A DNA stretch of 64,000 nucleotides from assembly GCF_003967535.1 (NCBI RefSeq), contig NZ_BIFR01000001.1, positions 1,797,001-1,861,000 of the forward strand. Direction: 5' to 3'. The notes under the pieces were generated by a model. That model was not told the origin of the DNA and ran no database searches. It worked only from the letters and a program-made list of their open reading frames with translations. The translations under genes were made by a program, and so were the position numbers. The first letter of the stretch is position 1; each line of letters starts with the position of its first letter. Of the stretch, positions 51,917 through 60,285 are shown one piece after another. This stretch comes from Tengunoibacter tsumagoiensis (GTDB taxonomy: Bacteria; Chloroflexota; Ktedonobacteria; Ktedonobacterales; Ktedonobacteraceae).

Positions 51917-54859
51917 ATGGAACTTGAACTAAGTATTGATGGTGTTATTGAATCTCAGGACGTTGCTCCCAATGAATCTTTGCTCACACTGTTACGCCGC
52001 GAAGGTCATCATAGTGTGAAGCAGGGCTGTGAGACGGGGGAATGTGGAGCGTGTACGGTTCTGATCGATGGTGTGCCACGAGTCAGTTGCGTCATGCTTG
52101 CAGCTCAGGCTGGTGGCTGTTCGATTACTACAGTAGAGAAATTGGGATCAACGAAAAAGTTGCATCCTTTGCAGGAGGCATTTATAGAGGTAGGGGCTGC
52201 CAGTTGTGGTTTCTGTTCATCCGGTATGCTTCTCTCGGCCTATGCGCTCCTGCAACAGAACGCATCTCCCACCGAAGATGAGGTGCGGGCTGCGTTGTCG
52301 GGGAACCTTTGCCGCTGTTCTGGATATGAGAAACCAGTGCAGGCCGTCTTGCGTGCCGCTACAGTCTTGCGGGGCGAGAAGACGCCCTTTATCGACTATG
52401 CTATCACCAGCGTAGCAGAAGAAAATACCTCGGTAACCGGACATCTCACCGCACTGGTCGGAGCCAATGGGAAATTGCGTTCAGCTCCCTCGCCCAATGG
52501 AACGAATCGGCCCTCTGGCCCTATCCAGATGAGTATGAGTAAGCATCTCGGTGCTCAAGTTGTTGGGAGGCCGCTGCCATTACTGAATGCTCCCAAGATG
52601 GTGACTGGCCGAGCCAGCTTCGCCGCAGATTACGAGCCCCGGGGAACGCTCTATGCACGTGTACTGACAAGTCCTTATGCGCATGCTATCATTCGGACCA
52701 TTGATGCCTCTGTCGCACGAGCCCTTCCTGGCGTCCATGCAGTCTTAACCTATAAAGATGTTCCTCGTCATCCCTTTGCCACTGCCGAAGGATTGACCTC
52801 TGAGCCAGTTGTGCAGGATCATTACAGCCTGGACTACATTGTGCGCTATGTTGGCGACCGTGTGGCCGTTGTCGCAGCGGATACGCCAGAGATAGCAGAG
52901 CAGGCATTGGATCTGATTCAAGTTGAGTACGATATTCAGTCAGGTATTTTTGATCCAAGGCAGGCCCTGGAATCTTCTACGATACGAATCCATCCGGAAT
53001 CTGATTCGCGTCATATTTATGATGCATCGCGCAATATCGCCATGAGAGTACGAGCAGATTATGGGGATGTCGAACAAGGTTTTGCCGGTGCCGATGTGAT
53101 TGTAGAAGGTGAATATCTGCTGCCCCCGACTCAGCCTGTCTCGCTAGAGCCGCATAGTGTTCTAACCTATTTTGACGAAGATGATACGCTTGTCGTCCGT
53201 ACCAGCACACAGGTTCCTCACTATATCAGACGAACTTTAGCGCAACTTCTGGATCTTCCACTCAGGCGCATCCGCGTTGAGAAGCCGGAAATAGGGGGGA
53301 ATCTAGGTGCCAGACAAGAGATTGTGCTGGAGGATCTTTGTGCTCTATTGACGCTGGCAACGCATAGACCAGTCAGACTTGTCTCGACGCGGACCGAAGA
53401 GTTTTTAAGCAATCGGATCTCACCTCAACATATTGTCCGTTTGAAGACTGGAGTCATGAATGACGGGACGATTGTTGCCAATCAGCTCATGATCCTTGCT
53501 GATACAGGTGCGTATGCCACCCATCCATTAGTCTTACAGACGACGGCTGCATCGGCCCTTTCACTTTATCCCTGCCCAAATATGCGCTTTGTGGCCGAAG
53601 TATTGTATTCGAATCATCAGCCAGCGGCGGCTGATGCGGGCCTGGCCTTAACCGTAGAGAGCTTTGCGCTGGAAGTTCATATCGATGAGATTGCTCGCCG
53701 TCTCCATCTCGATGCCATCTCCTTGCGCCAGCAGAATTGGATCAAGACTGGAGCAACCTATCGTCTACTCAAGGAACTACGCGGAGGTCGAGAGCAAGGG
53801 CAGCGTGTTGAGAGTTGTGGTTTGCCCACCTGCCTGCAGATTGTTGAGGAAAAGCTGCAATGGGCGGCCAGACGGGGCGTCTCTGAAGGGGGGCGTTTCC
53901 GTCGTGGTATCGGCATTGCACTGGTATTACACGGTCAGAGCGGTCAGGTTGCTATGACCAGTGGTGCGATTATCAAGCTGAGCGAAGATGGTTCATTTGA
54001 TGTGTTTGGCGCGATCAATGATGGTGGCAATGGAAGCACCACGCAGCTTGCTCAATTGGCTGCGGAGGCGTTGGGAGTGTCATTGGAAGAAGTTGTCGTG
54101 CACAATCGTGATACAGATATCGCTCCAACTGAGGTAGGTGTAAGCCCGGCCACTGTTCTCTACAGCAGTGGAGGTGCAATTCTTAAAGCGGCTGAGCAAC
54201 TGCGTCGCCAGATTCTGACCGTAGCTGGTCGCATGCTCAATGTTGTGCCTGAATCTCTCGCCATTCAGAAAGGCCTGATTGTTGGTACAGGTGAACAGCA
54301 AGTGACAAAAGTGGCGCTCTCTGATGTCGCAGCCTATGCACTGGCTAATGAGGGTCGCCATCTTATGGCCACAGCCTCGTGGAAAGGCGGGCAGACTCCA
54401 ACTACCTTTGCCGTTCAGGGGGCTGAAGTTGAGGTTGATACAGAGAATGGTTGTATCAAGATCTTAAGAATTATTACTGCCATTGACGCTGGCCGTGTGC
54501 TTAATCCACTTTTGATCGAGGCTCAGGTTGAAGGTGGCGTAGTGCAGGGTCTGGGATTAGCGACCAGTGACGAACTCTTCTATGAATCTCAGGGCCGTTT
54601 GTTGAATACCAGCCTGCGTGATTATCATCTCTATACTGCGGCAGAGATGCCAAAGCTAGAGACCTATCTTGTTGAGACAACGGATCCAACGGGTCCACTT
54701 GGAGCCAAGTCCAGTGCCGAGATTGGTGTCTATGGTGTTGCGCCCGCTATTGTTAATGCCGTTGCGCATGCTATTGGGACCTCTATTTACCAGCTCCCGT
54801 TAACTCCCGAACGTATTCTGCGAGCAATCCATATCCAGAATAGCCGGAGAGCTGTCTAA
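51917..54859 (+). CDS. Fused 2Fe-2S and molybdopterin-binding subunit of a xanthine dehydrogenase-type enzyme
   Basis: 980 residues. Residues 1-155 are the iron-sulfur part: C38/C43/C46/C58 (plant-type cluster) and C96/C99...C131/C133 (second cluster, CGFCSSG and CRCSGY). A variable linker follows. From about 207 comes the Moco domain: VVGRPLPLLNAPKMVTGRASFAADY, VEGEYLLPPTQPVSLEPHSVLTYF, EKPEIGGNLGARQEIVLEDL, GGNGSTTQLAQLAAEALGVSLEEV and TGPLGAKSSAEIGVYGVAPAIVNAV (GxKxxxE, with the catalytic Glu). Small and large subunits are fused while the FAD subunit stays separate, a less usual layout. Purine hydroxylation is inferred from the ade neighbour. Confidence 0.9.
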   Translation: MELELSIDGVIESQDVAPNESLLTLLRREGHHSVKQGCETGECGACTVLIDGVPRVSCVMLAAQAGGCSITTVEKLGSTKKLHPLQEAFIEVGAASCGFCSSGMLLSAYALLQQNASPTEDEVRAALSGNLCRCSGYEKPVQAVLRAATVLRGEKTPFIDYAITSVAEENTSVTGHLTALVGANGKLRSAPSPNGTNRPSGPIQMSMSKHLGAQVVGRPLPLLNAPKMVTGRASFAADYEPRGTLYARVLTSPYAHAIIRTIDASVARALPGVHAVLTYKDVPRHPFATAEGLTSEPVVQDHYSLDYIVRYVGDRVAVVAADTPEIAEQALDLIQVEYDIQSGIFDPRQALESSTIRIHPESDSRHIYDASRNIAMRVRADYGDVEQGFAGADVIVEGEYLLPPTQPVSLEPHSVLTYFDEDDTLVVRTSTQVPHYIRRTLAQLLDLPLRRIRVEKPEIGGNLGARQEIVLEDLCALLTLATHRPVRLVSTRTEEFLSNRISPQHIVRLKTGVMNDGTIVANQLMILADTGAYATHPLVLQTTAASALSLYPCPNMRFVAEVLYSNHQPAAADAGLALTVESFALEVHIDEIARRLHLDAISLRQQNWIKTGATYRLLKELRGGREQGQRVESCGLPTCLQIVEEKLQWAARRGVSEGGRFRRGIGIALVLHGQSGQVAMTSGAIIKLSEDGSFDVFGAINDGGNGSTTQLAQLAAEALGVSLEEVVVHNRDTDIAPTEVGVSPATVLYSSGGAILKAAEQLRRQILTVAGRMLNVVPESLAIQKGLIVGTGEQQVTKVALSDVAAYALANEGRHLMATASWKGGQTPTTFAVQGAEVEVDTENGCIKILRIITAIDAGRVLNPLLIEAQVEGGVVQGLGLATSDELFYESQGRLLNTSLRDYHLYTAAEMPKLETYLVETTDPTGPLGAKSSAEIGVYGVAPAIVNAVAHAIGTSIYQLPLTPERILRAIHIQNSRRAV

Positions 54860-54865
54860 GAAAAT

Positions 54866-54916
54866 AATGAGAAGAAGCTTCCCTTCATTTCGAAGAGAAG
54901 CTTCTTCTCATTAAAA
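54866..54916 (+). terminator. Terminator of the ade-xdh operon
   Basis: AATGAGAAGAAGCTTC (54866-54881) pairs perfectly with GAAGCTTCTTCTCATT (54897-54912), loop 15 bases, tail TTAAAAATAC. It lies 6 bases after the stop codon. Confidence 0.75.
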
Positions 54917-54944
54917 ATACACAAAAAAACACACCATGCAATGT

Positions 54945-55093
54945 CAAGTAGGGAAAGCCGCTTGTCTCTTTCCTCTCTTCCCCCTCCGCTCTGTGAGCCC
55001 CACCATAGCTAATTAGATTTATTGCACTATCAAGTAGGGAAAGCCGCTTGTCTCTTTCCTCAGCTCCCCCTCCGCTCTGTGAGCCCACCCATA
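54945..55093. repeat. 63-bp dispersed repeat: two direct copies
   Basis: Copies at 54945-55007 and 55031-55093 differ at only a few bases: CAAGTAGGGAAAGCCGCTTG, TCTCTTTCCTC, CCCCCTCCGCTCTGTGAGCC, CACC(C)ATA. They are 86 bases apart, and the same element occurs in reverse at 44727-44789. They lie between the ade-xdh terminator and the sugar ABC operon. The rest of the gap to 55300 has no gene I can support. Confidence 0.85.
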
Positions 55094-55300
55094 ACCTGAC
55101 GTGAAATCAGAGAGAGCTTTGTGCCAGACCCCTGCCCAACAGCTACTAACGAAAAAGGCATAGTTGTCAACCATGATACAATGAAGGGCTGGGGTGTAAA
55201 CAGAAATTGTTTATTTAACAATAAGTTTGCCCTCGCATTACACAGGCTTAACGGGGTATAGATACTATAGACGAGTATTGCAATCCTGACTGGAGGCTGT

Positions 55301-56260
55301 ATGGAAGTAGAACACAGCACTTATCAAGAAGCGACAGTAAAGGCACAGAGCCACTCTCCAATCCAGCGTATGAAGCGTGGCTGGTTTATCGGGCAAGCGT
55401 ATTTATATGTTTTGCCAGCCATCCTGGTCCTCGGCGTATTTTCCTACCTACCCTCAGCATTTGTCTTTTACATGAGCCTGTTTGATTGGAGCTTTCTCAA
55501 TCAGGGAGACCAGCCCTATGTAGGGTTGAGCAATTATACCTATATTTTTCAGCATGTAGCCTTCTGGCAATCGCTGCAAGTAACACTTCTGTATGTCCTG
55601 CTTTCGGTCCCTATCCATCTGATCCTCTCCTTGCTGTTAGGGCTCTGTCTCATGACAGGGATTCGAGCGAAAGCCTTCTGGCGTCTGGCCATCTTTTCAC
55701 CCTTTATTTTGCCTATGGTAGCAACCACAACCATCTGGTATTGGATGTTTGATCCTTATCATGGACTATTTGATGGAATCTTGCGCCTCCTGCACCTCCA
55801 GACCATTGATTGGCTGGGAGATCCGCATTGGATCTTGCTTAGCATTATTTTCTACACGACCTGGAAGTCCGTTGGTTTTAGCGTCGTTATTTTTATGGCA
55901 GGTCTGGCCAATATCTCGCCCAGTCTGGGAGAGGCGGCGCGTGTGGATGGAGCCAATTCTGCCCAGGTGTTGCGCCATATCACCTGGCCGTTACTCCTAC
56001 CGATCACATTAGTCGTGCTGCTATTGGGAACCATTGATGCGTTTAAAATGTTCCAGCCAGTCTTTCTCTTTGTTGGAGCCAGTGGAGGTCAGGCAAACGC
56101 AGCGCGCACCCTGGGGCTATATCTCTACGCACAGGGCTTCTCCGATAATCCCCATGATGGGCGTGGAGCAGCCATCTCAGTCATTCTCTTTCTGATTGTT
56201 TTTACGATCGCAGTAGGACAATTTGGTCTCACGCGTCGCCAGAATCACTCAATGGAGTAA
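55301..56260 (+). CDS. Sugar ABC transporter permease, MalF-like
   Basis: 319 residues, GGAGG four bases before the ATG. Six helices: YLYVLPAILVLGVFSYLPSAFVFYMSLFDWSF opens the protein, and the EAA loop is GEAARVDGANSAQVLRHITWPLLLPITLVVLLLG. The final part (LFVGASGGQANAARTLGLYLYAQGF) is typical of CUT1 permeases. Pairs with the next permease to bring in an oligosaccharide or polyol. Confidence 0.92.
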   Translation: MEVEHSTYQEATVKAQSHSPIQRMKRGWFIGQAYLYVLPAILVLGVFSYLPSAFVFYMSLFDWSFLNQGDQPYVGLSNYTYIFQHVAFWQSLQVTLLYVLLSVPIHLILSLLLGLCLMTGIRAKAFWRLAIFSPFILPMVATTTIWYWMFDPYHGLFDGILRLLHLQTIDWLGDPHWILLSIIFYTTWKSVGFSVVIFMAGLANISPSLGEAARVDGANSAQVLRHITWPLLLPITLVVLLLGTIDAFKMFQPVFLFVGASGGQANAARTLGLYLYAQGFSDNPHDGRGAAISVILFLIVFTIAVGQFGLTRRQNHSME

Positions 56261-56277
56261 AGGAGCGCTTCAGTTTT

Positions 56278-57150
56278 ATGGCCAGTATTTCTCAAGGAAA
56301 GCCACGACGTTTGTCACATAAGTCTCGGGGTTTTAGAGTGCTCCAGCGAGGCTGGGTCTACCTGTTTGTTGTTCTGGCGGCAATCATCTCGCTCTTCCCA
56401 CTCTACTGGGTTACAGTCACCTCACTGCTCACCAGCCATAGTGCCCTGGATTTCAATCCGCACTTCTGGCCTGATTGGTCCTGGTCGAACTATAGCGATG
56501 CCTGGAGCAAGGCCCCCTGGCTTCACTATTTCACCAACAGCCTGATCGTGGCGCTGAGTACAGTGGTCCTGGCAACCATGACCTCGCTCCTGGCAGGTTA
56601 TGCCTTTGGAACCATGAAATTCCCTGGACGTAATCTTCTCTTTCTCCTCATCCTGGCCTTGATTATGATCCCAGGAGAGGCCACCCTTATTCCCAGCTAT
56701 CTGGTCATCTCTACATTAGGATGGATCGATAGTTATCAAGCGCAGATTATCCCATTTGCCGTAAGTATCTCAGGAATCTTCTTATTGAGGCAATTTTTTC
56801 TCTCACTGCCGACCTCATTGTGGGAGGCGGCCCAGCTAGATGGTTGTACACGTTCAGGCTTTTTATGGCGTGTGGCGGCTCCCCTGGCGCGGCCAGCGCT
56901 CTCAGTCATCGCATTGCAGGTCTTTATTGGGAGCTGGAATGCCTTTCTGTGGCCTTATCTAGTCACGAGATCGGATCAGTTCCGTACCGTCGAGGTTGGA
57001 TTGCAGGCTTTTGTGGGTGGCGAGGGTGGAACCGATCCAACGGGGCTGGCGGCAGCGGCGGCATTTACCACCCTTCCCGTCTTAATTGTCTTTCTCATCG
57101 CCCAGCGCCAATTTATCGAAGGAATTTCAGCAGGCAGCACCAAAGGGTAG
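56278..57150 (+). CDS. Sugar ABC transporter permease, MalG-like
   Basis: 290 residues, AAGGAG about 11 bases before the ATG. RGWVYLFVVLAAIISLFPLYWVTVTSL opens, NYSDAWSKAPWLHYFTNSLIVALSTVVLATMTSLLAGYAFG follows, and the EAA loop is WEAAQLDGCTRSGFLWRVAAPLARPALSVIAL. The end (PVLIVFLIAQRQFIEGISAGSTKG) is the CUT1 permease tail. Direct partner of the upstream permease. Confidence 0.92.
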   Translation: MASISQGKPRRLSHKSRGFRVLQRGWVYLFVVLAAIISLFPLYWVTVTSLLTSHSALDFNPHFWPDWSWSNYSDAWSKAPWLHYFTNSLIVALSTVVLATMTSLLAGYAFGTMKFPGRNLLFLLILALIMIPGEATLIPSYLVISTLGWIDSYQAQIIPFAVSISGIFLLRQFFLSLPTSLWEAAQLDGCTRSGFLWRVAAPLARPALSVIALQVFIGSWNAFLWPYLVTRSDQFRTVEVGLQAFVGGEGGTDPTGLAAAAAFTTLPVLIVFLIAQRQFIEGISAGSTKG

Positions 57151-57277
57151 CGGCCTTTTTTTATAAAGCCAGCCTTCACTGGCAGATGGTTGTTACAGAC
57201 CATCTGAGAGTTTTTATACATAGTATTGTTGTTGATTGTTCTTCATTCGTGAAAGCGCGAAAAAGGAAAGGTCGATT

Positions 57278-58597
57278 ATGCTTCGTACCCGGTCATACAT
57301 GGTTCTGTTGTTCGCCATCATTGCCATGGTCCTTATGAGTGCTTGTGGTCCTGCAAGTACTTCTACTGACACCGCCAATGATCCGACCAAATTTGATACC
57401 ACCAAGAGTTACTCTTTTGATTTTTATGAAGCCTTTGCAACCGATCCCAATAAATCTGCGTTAGAGGCATTGACTAAGCAGTATATGGATGCGCATCCAA
57501 AAATCAAAATCAACCTCAATGCCTTTGATTCCTATGGGACATTGCAGACCAAGTTGAATGCAGCCATTGCCGCCAAGACCCCACCTGCCATTGCACAGGT
57601 CTATGAGAACTGGGCAGTGCAGTATCAGCAGCACAATAATATCGTCTCCTTGCAGCCCTATATTTCTGGTCAGCAGAACGGCCTGAGCGACCTGTCGGAC
57701 TTCTACCCTTCGTTGGTGAACGATGGCAAGATCAACGGCACGCAGTATATGCTCCCATTTAATAAGAGCGACATGGTCATCTATTATAATGCGGATGCTT
57801 TACAGCAATACAATTTGTCGGCTCCGAAATCGGTTGATGAACTGTTGACCGATGTCACGAAAGTAACCAAAGCTGATGGCTCTCAGTGGGGTCTGTCAGT
57901 CACACCTGATGTTGACCTCTGGTCGATTCTCTACAAATCTTTTGGTGGAAAAGATTTTGTCTCCAAAGATGGTAAGAGTGAGACCTTTGATCAGGGTGCC
58001 AACAAAACAGCATCACTGAGCTCACTGGGTGGATTGGCTCCATTGGTGAAAGCAGGCGCCGTTCATATCACGAATGGATATGCCTGGCAGAATGATTTCA
58101 TTGCTCAGAAATCTGTCTTTGTCATCAGCACCATTGCCAGCTATCCCTTCCTGGCCAAACCGATTGGCAGCACCTTTAAATTCAACGAAGCTCCGATTCC
58201 TGCCGGTCCTGGCGGGCAGTATACGGTTCTCTTCGGAACGAACCTCTCCCTCTTTAGTGGCGTGGATGCAGGCACGCGTGCGGCAGCCTGGGATTATCTG
58301 AAGTTCCTGATCAGCGCCAAAGCGAATATAGATTTTGTGAAAGGCACAGGATATATGCCTATCCGCAAATCGGCATTCAACAGCAAAGACCTTCAGACCT
58401 ATTATGCAGAAGTGCCAGCGCGGAAAGTTGGACCACAGGTGATCGATCATGCCTTTGTTGCCTCCTTTGAGCCAGGCTGGCAGACCTGCCGAACGGACAT
58501 TGGCAGTGTCTTCACAGGAGTCCTCAAAGGACAGCAGACCCCTGATGCTGGTTTAACAATCATGGCACAGAAATGTAACGACGATCTTACGGCCTAG
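57278..58597 (+). CDS. Sugar ABC substrate-binding lipoprotein
   Basis: 439 residues, ATG at 57278 with AAGGAAAGG 6-10 bases upstream. Signal with lipobox VLMSAC (Cys23). Family 1 solute-binding fold: ALEALTKQYMDAHPKIKINLNAFDSYGTLQTKLNAAIAAKTPPAIAQVYENWAVQY, MLPFNKSDMVIYYNADALQQYNL, AAWDYLKFLISAKANIDFVKGTGYMPIRKSAF. Captures sugar for the two permeases upstream. No ATPase gene follows; a terminator ends the operon. A shared MsmX-type ATPase elsewhere is expected. Confidence 0.9.
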   Translation: MLRTRSYMVLLFAIIAMVLMSACGPASTSTDTANDPTKFDTTKSYSFDFYEAFATDPNKSALEALTKQYMDAHPKIKINLNAFDSYGTLQTKLNAAIAAKTPPAIAQVYENWAVQYQQHNNIVSLQPYISGQQNGLSDLSDFYPSLVNDGKINGTQYMLPFNKSDMVIYYNADALQQYNLSAPKSVDELLTDVTKVTKADGSQWGLSVTPDVDLWSILYKSFGGKDFVSKDGKSETFDQGANKTASLSSLGGLAPLVKAGAVHITNGYAWQNDFIAQKSVFVISTIASYPFLAKPIGSTFKFNEAPIPAGPGGQYTVLFGTNLSLFSGVDAGTRAAAWDYLKFLISAKANIDFVKGTGYMPIRKSAFNSKDLQTYYAEVPARKVGPQVIDHAFVASFEPGWQTCRTDIGSVFTGVLKGQQTPDAGLTIMAQKCNDDLTA

Positions 58598-58645
58598 CCA
58601 ATTGGCCTTTTGATCGACCCCTTTCATTTCTTTCATGTCTAAAAG

Positions 58646-58677
58646 GAAGCGCATCCGTTCAGGGTGCGCTTCTTTTT
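58646..58677 (+). terminator. Terminator of the sugar ABC operon
   Basis: GAAGCGCATCC (58646-58656) pairs with GGGTGCGCTTC (58662-58672, one U-G pair), loop 5 bases, then TTTTTG. The remainder of the gap to 58988 holds no gene. Confidence 0.9.
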
Positions 58678-58988
58678 GCTATTAACTCATGAATGACGCG
58701 AATTTTCCCTGACAGTGAAGCGCATAAAGATGGGAAGAAGTCAGTCTAAAGAAAACTTTTGTCATAAGTGGCGAGCGTTTTTTTGCGCTATGCTAGCGTT
58801 ATAGAAAATAAGAGGATCAGTCCCTACGGCTGGGTTTGATGAGAAAAAAAAAGCCCATGCCAGATGATTGAACCTGATAAGAAAGCATGGAACAGCAGCG
58901 TTTTTAGTCATTTTTATGACTGGTGCTCATGAATCTTTTCTGGTATACTGCATGAGAAATCAGATGAGTGTGGATTGGAGAGTTGGTG

Positions 58989-60008
58989 ATGGTGCGTCGC
59001 TTTCGACCTCGAAGTACGCCTGGTGAGAATGCGCAGATCATGGTGCGCTCACTTCCCTGGCGGCTACTCCTGGTGCTGCCAGTTCTGATTATTGTAGCGA
59101 TTCCTACGTATGTGATAGCAGCCTTATTGGGAGGGAACGTAGTCCCAGGCATGGCACAGATGTTTTATAAGCTGTCAGCTCCTGTGCCCCTGACCACTCC
59201 AACTCCCTACCCCACGTTTCCCACGTTATTACCACAGATAGGATCTGTACTGTATACCGTTCAGGATGGTGACTCCTGCGACAGCATTCTGGCCTACGAG
59301 ATGCATATGAATACCTCAGGGCAGATCTTCAGCGACGTGAAGCCAGAGACTGTTGCCGCGCTTAATGCCCAGCTTGGGCAGAATTGTGGGCGTTTGCAGC
59401 CAGGATTAGTGCTTCCACTTGCTCCACACTATCCCCTGGTCGCGATTGGTGGGATTGTCTTGCGGATCGATCCAACCTCACCTCAGCAGGTGATACCAAC
59501 TCCGCTGATTACCATACCAGATCAGAAGCAATATGCCCCCAACTGTGAAGATGGATGTCTGCTTACAGTGCGCATTACACCTGAGATACAGATCCATCTG
59601 ATTGTCAAGAGCTCGTTATCCATCTATCCTAATTCCTGGGTCTGGGCGCTGGCACAGCTGGCTCGTAAGCCTGTTCATGGTTTTGATACGTATCCATATG
59701 CTGATCCGAAGGCTGCTTTGAACACCATGAAGCTTTCAGCCTGTGATCTCCAGGTTGACGATGTCCATGATGACGATGCTTTATCCTGTTCGCAGATGAA
59801 GCCCAATACTGTGAATGCGGATGGAGGTTCCTGGCTCTTTGCAGTGACTGGTCCGGCGGGACTGGACCACTGGCATTACCCGATCAACGTTCCCCAGGGA
59901 ACGCGGGTCTTGCTCTGGTTATCGAAAGGGAAGAATGGTCTAAGCTATCAGAAGGGCGACCCTGCCTATCGTTATGACGATGCAACTCATGTCTATGTTA
60001 AAATATAG
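58989..60008 (+). CDS. Membrane protein with extracellular LysM-like domain
   Basis: 339 residues, ATG at 58989 with GGAG 8 bases upstream. The N-terminus is basic (MVRRFRPRSTPG) with one helix (LLLVLPVLIIVAIPTYVIAALLGG). A short Thr/Pro-rich stretch leads to a LysM-like unit: VLYTVQDGDSCDSILAYEM, VAALNAQLGQNCGRLQPGLVLPL, with two Cys that may form a disulfide. The remaining about 180 residues (including SACDLQVDDVHDDDALSCSQ) match nothing I know. LysM points to peptidoglycan or chitin-type glycan binding. Two Cys-containing blocks and high Asp content suggest an exported, stable domain. Confidence 0.7.
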   Translation: MVRRFRPRSTPGENAQIMVRSLPWRLLLVLPVLIIVAIPTYVIAALLGGNVVPGMAQMFYKLSAPVPLTTPTPYPTFPTLLPQIGSVLYTVQDGDSCDSILAYEMHMNTSGQIFSDVKPETVAALNAQLGQNCGRLQPGLVLPLAPHYPLVAIGGIVLRIDPTSPQQVIPTPLITIPDQKQYAPNCEDGCLLTVRITPEIQIHLIVKSSLSIYPNSWVWALAQLARKPVHGFDTYPYADPKAALNTMKLSACDLQVDDVHDDDALSCSQMKPNTVNADGGSWLFAVTGPAGLDHWHYPINVPQGTRVLLWLSKGKNGLSYQKGDPAYRYDDATHVYVKI

Positions 60009-60053
60009 GCATAAGCATGTCGTTGAGTGGGCTTGACGAAGCAGAGTACCATG

Positions 60054-60089
60054 AGAGGAGTGGCAATGAAGAGCACTCCTCTTTTTTTG
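60054..60089 (+). terminator. Terminator of the LysM-like gene
   Basis: AGAGGAGTG (60054-60062) pairs perfectly with CACTCCTCT (60074-60082), loop 11 bases, followed by seven T. Bases 60090-60285 hold no gene. Confidence 0.92.
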
Positions 60090-60285
60090 TTGGGACAAAA
60101 AGATTGGATGAAGAGGCGTAAAATACGTTGCTACAAGAGAAGGGCAACGGCCTACTTACGCTCACAGCTTGGTACTTTTCCAGTCTTTTGTAACGAATAG
60201 TAAACTGAATCGTCTTAAAACATGTATACTATAACAAATAGAAGCAGTATTGTTCTGTTTCCCCATTCTGTGTTTGGAGAATTGT

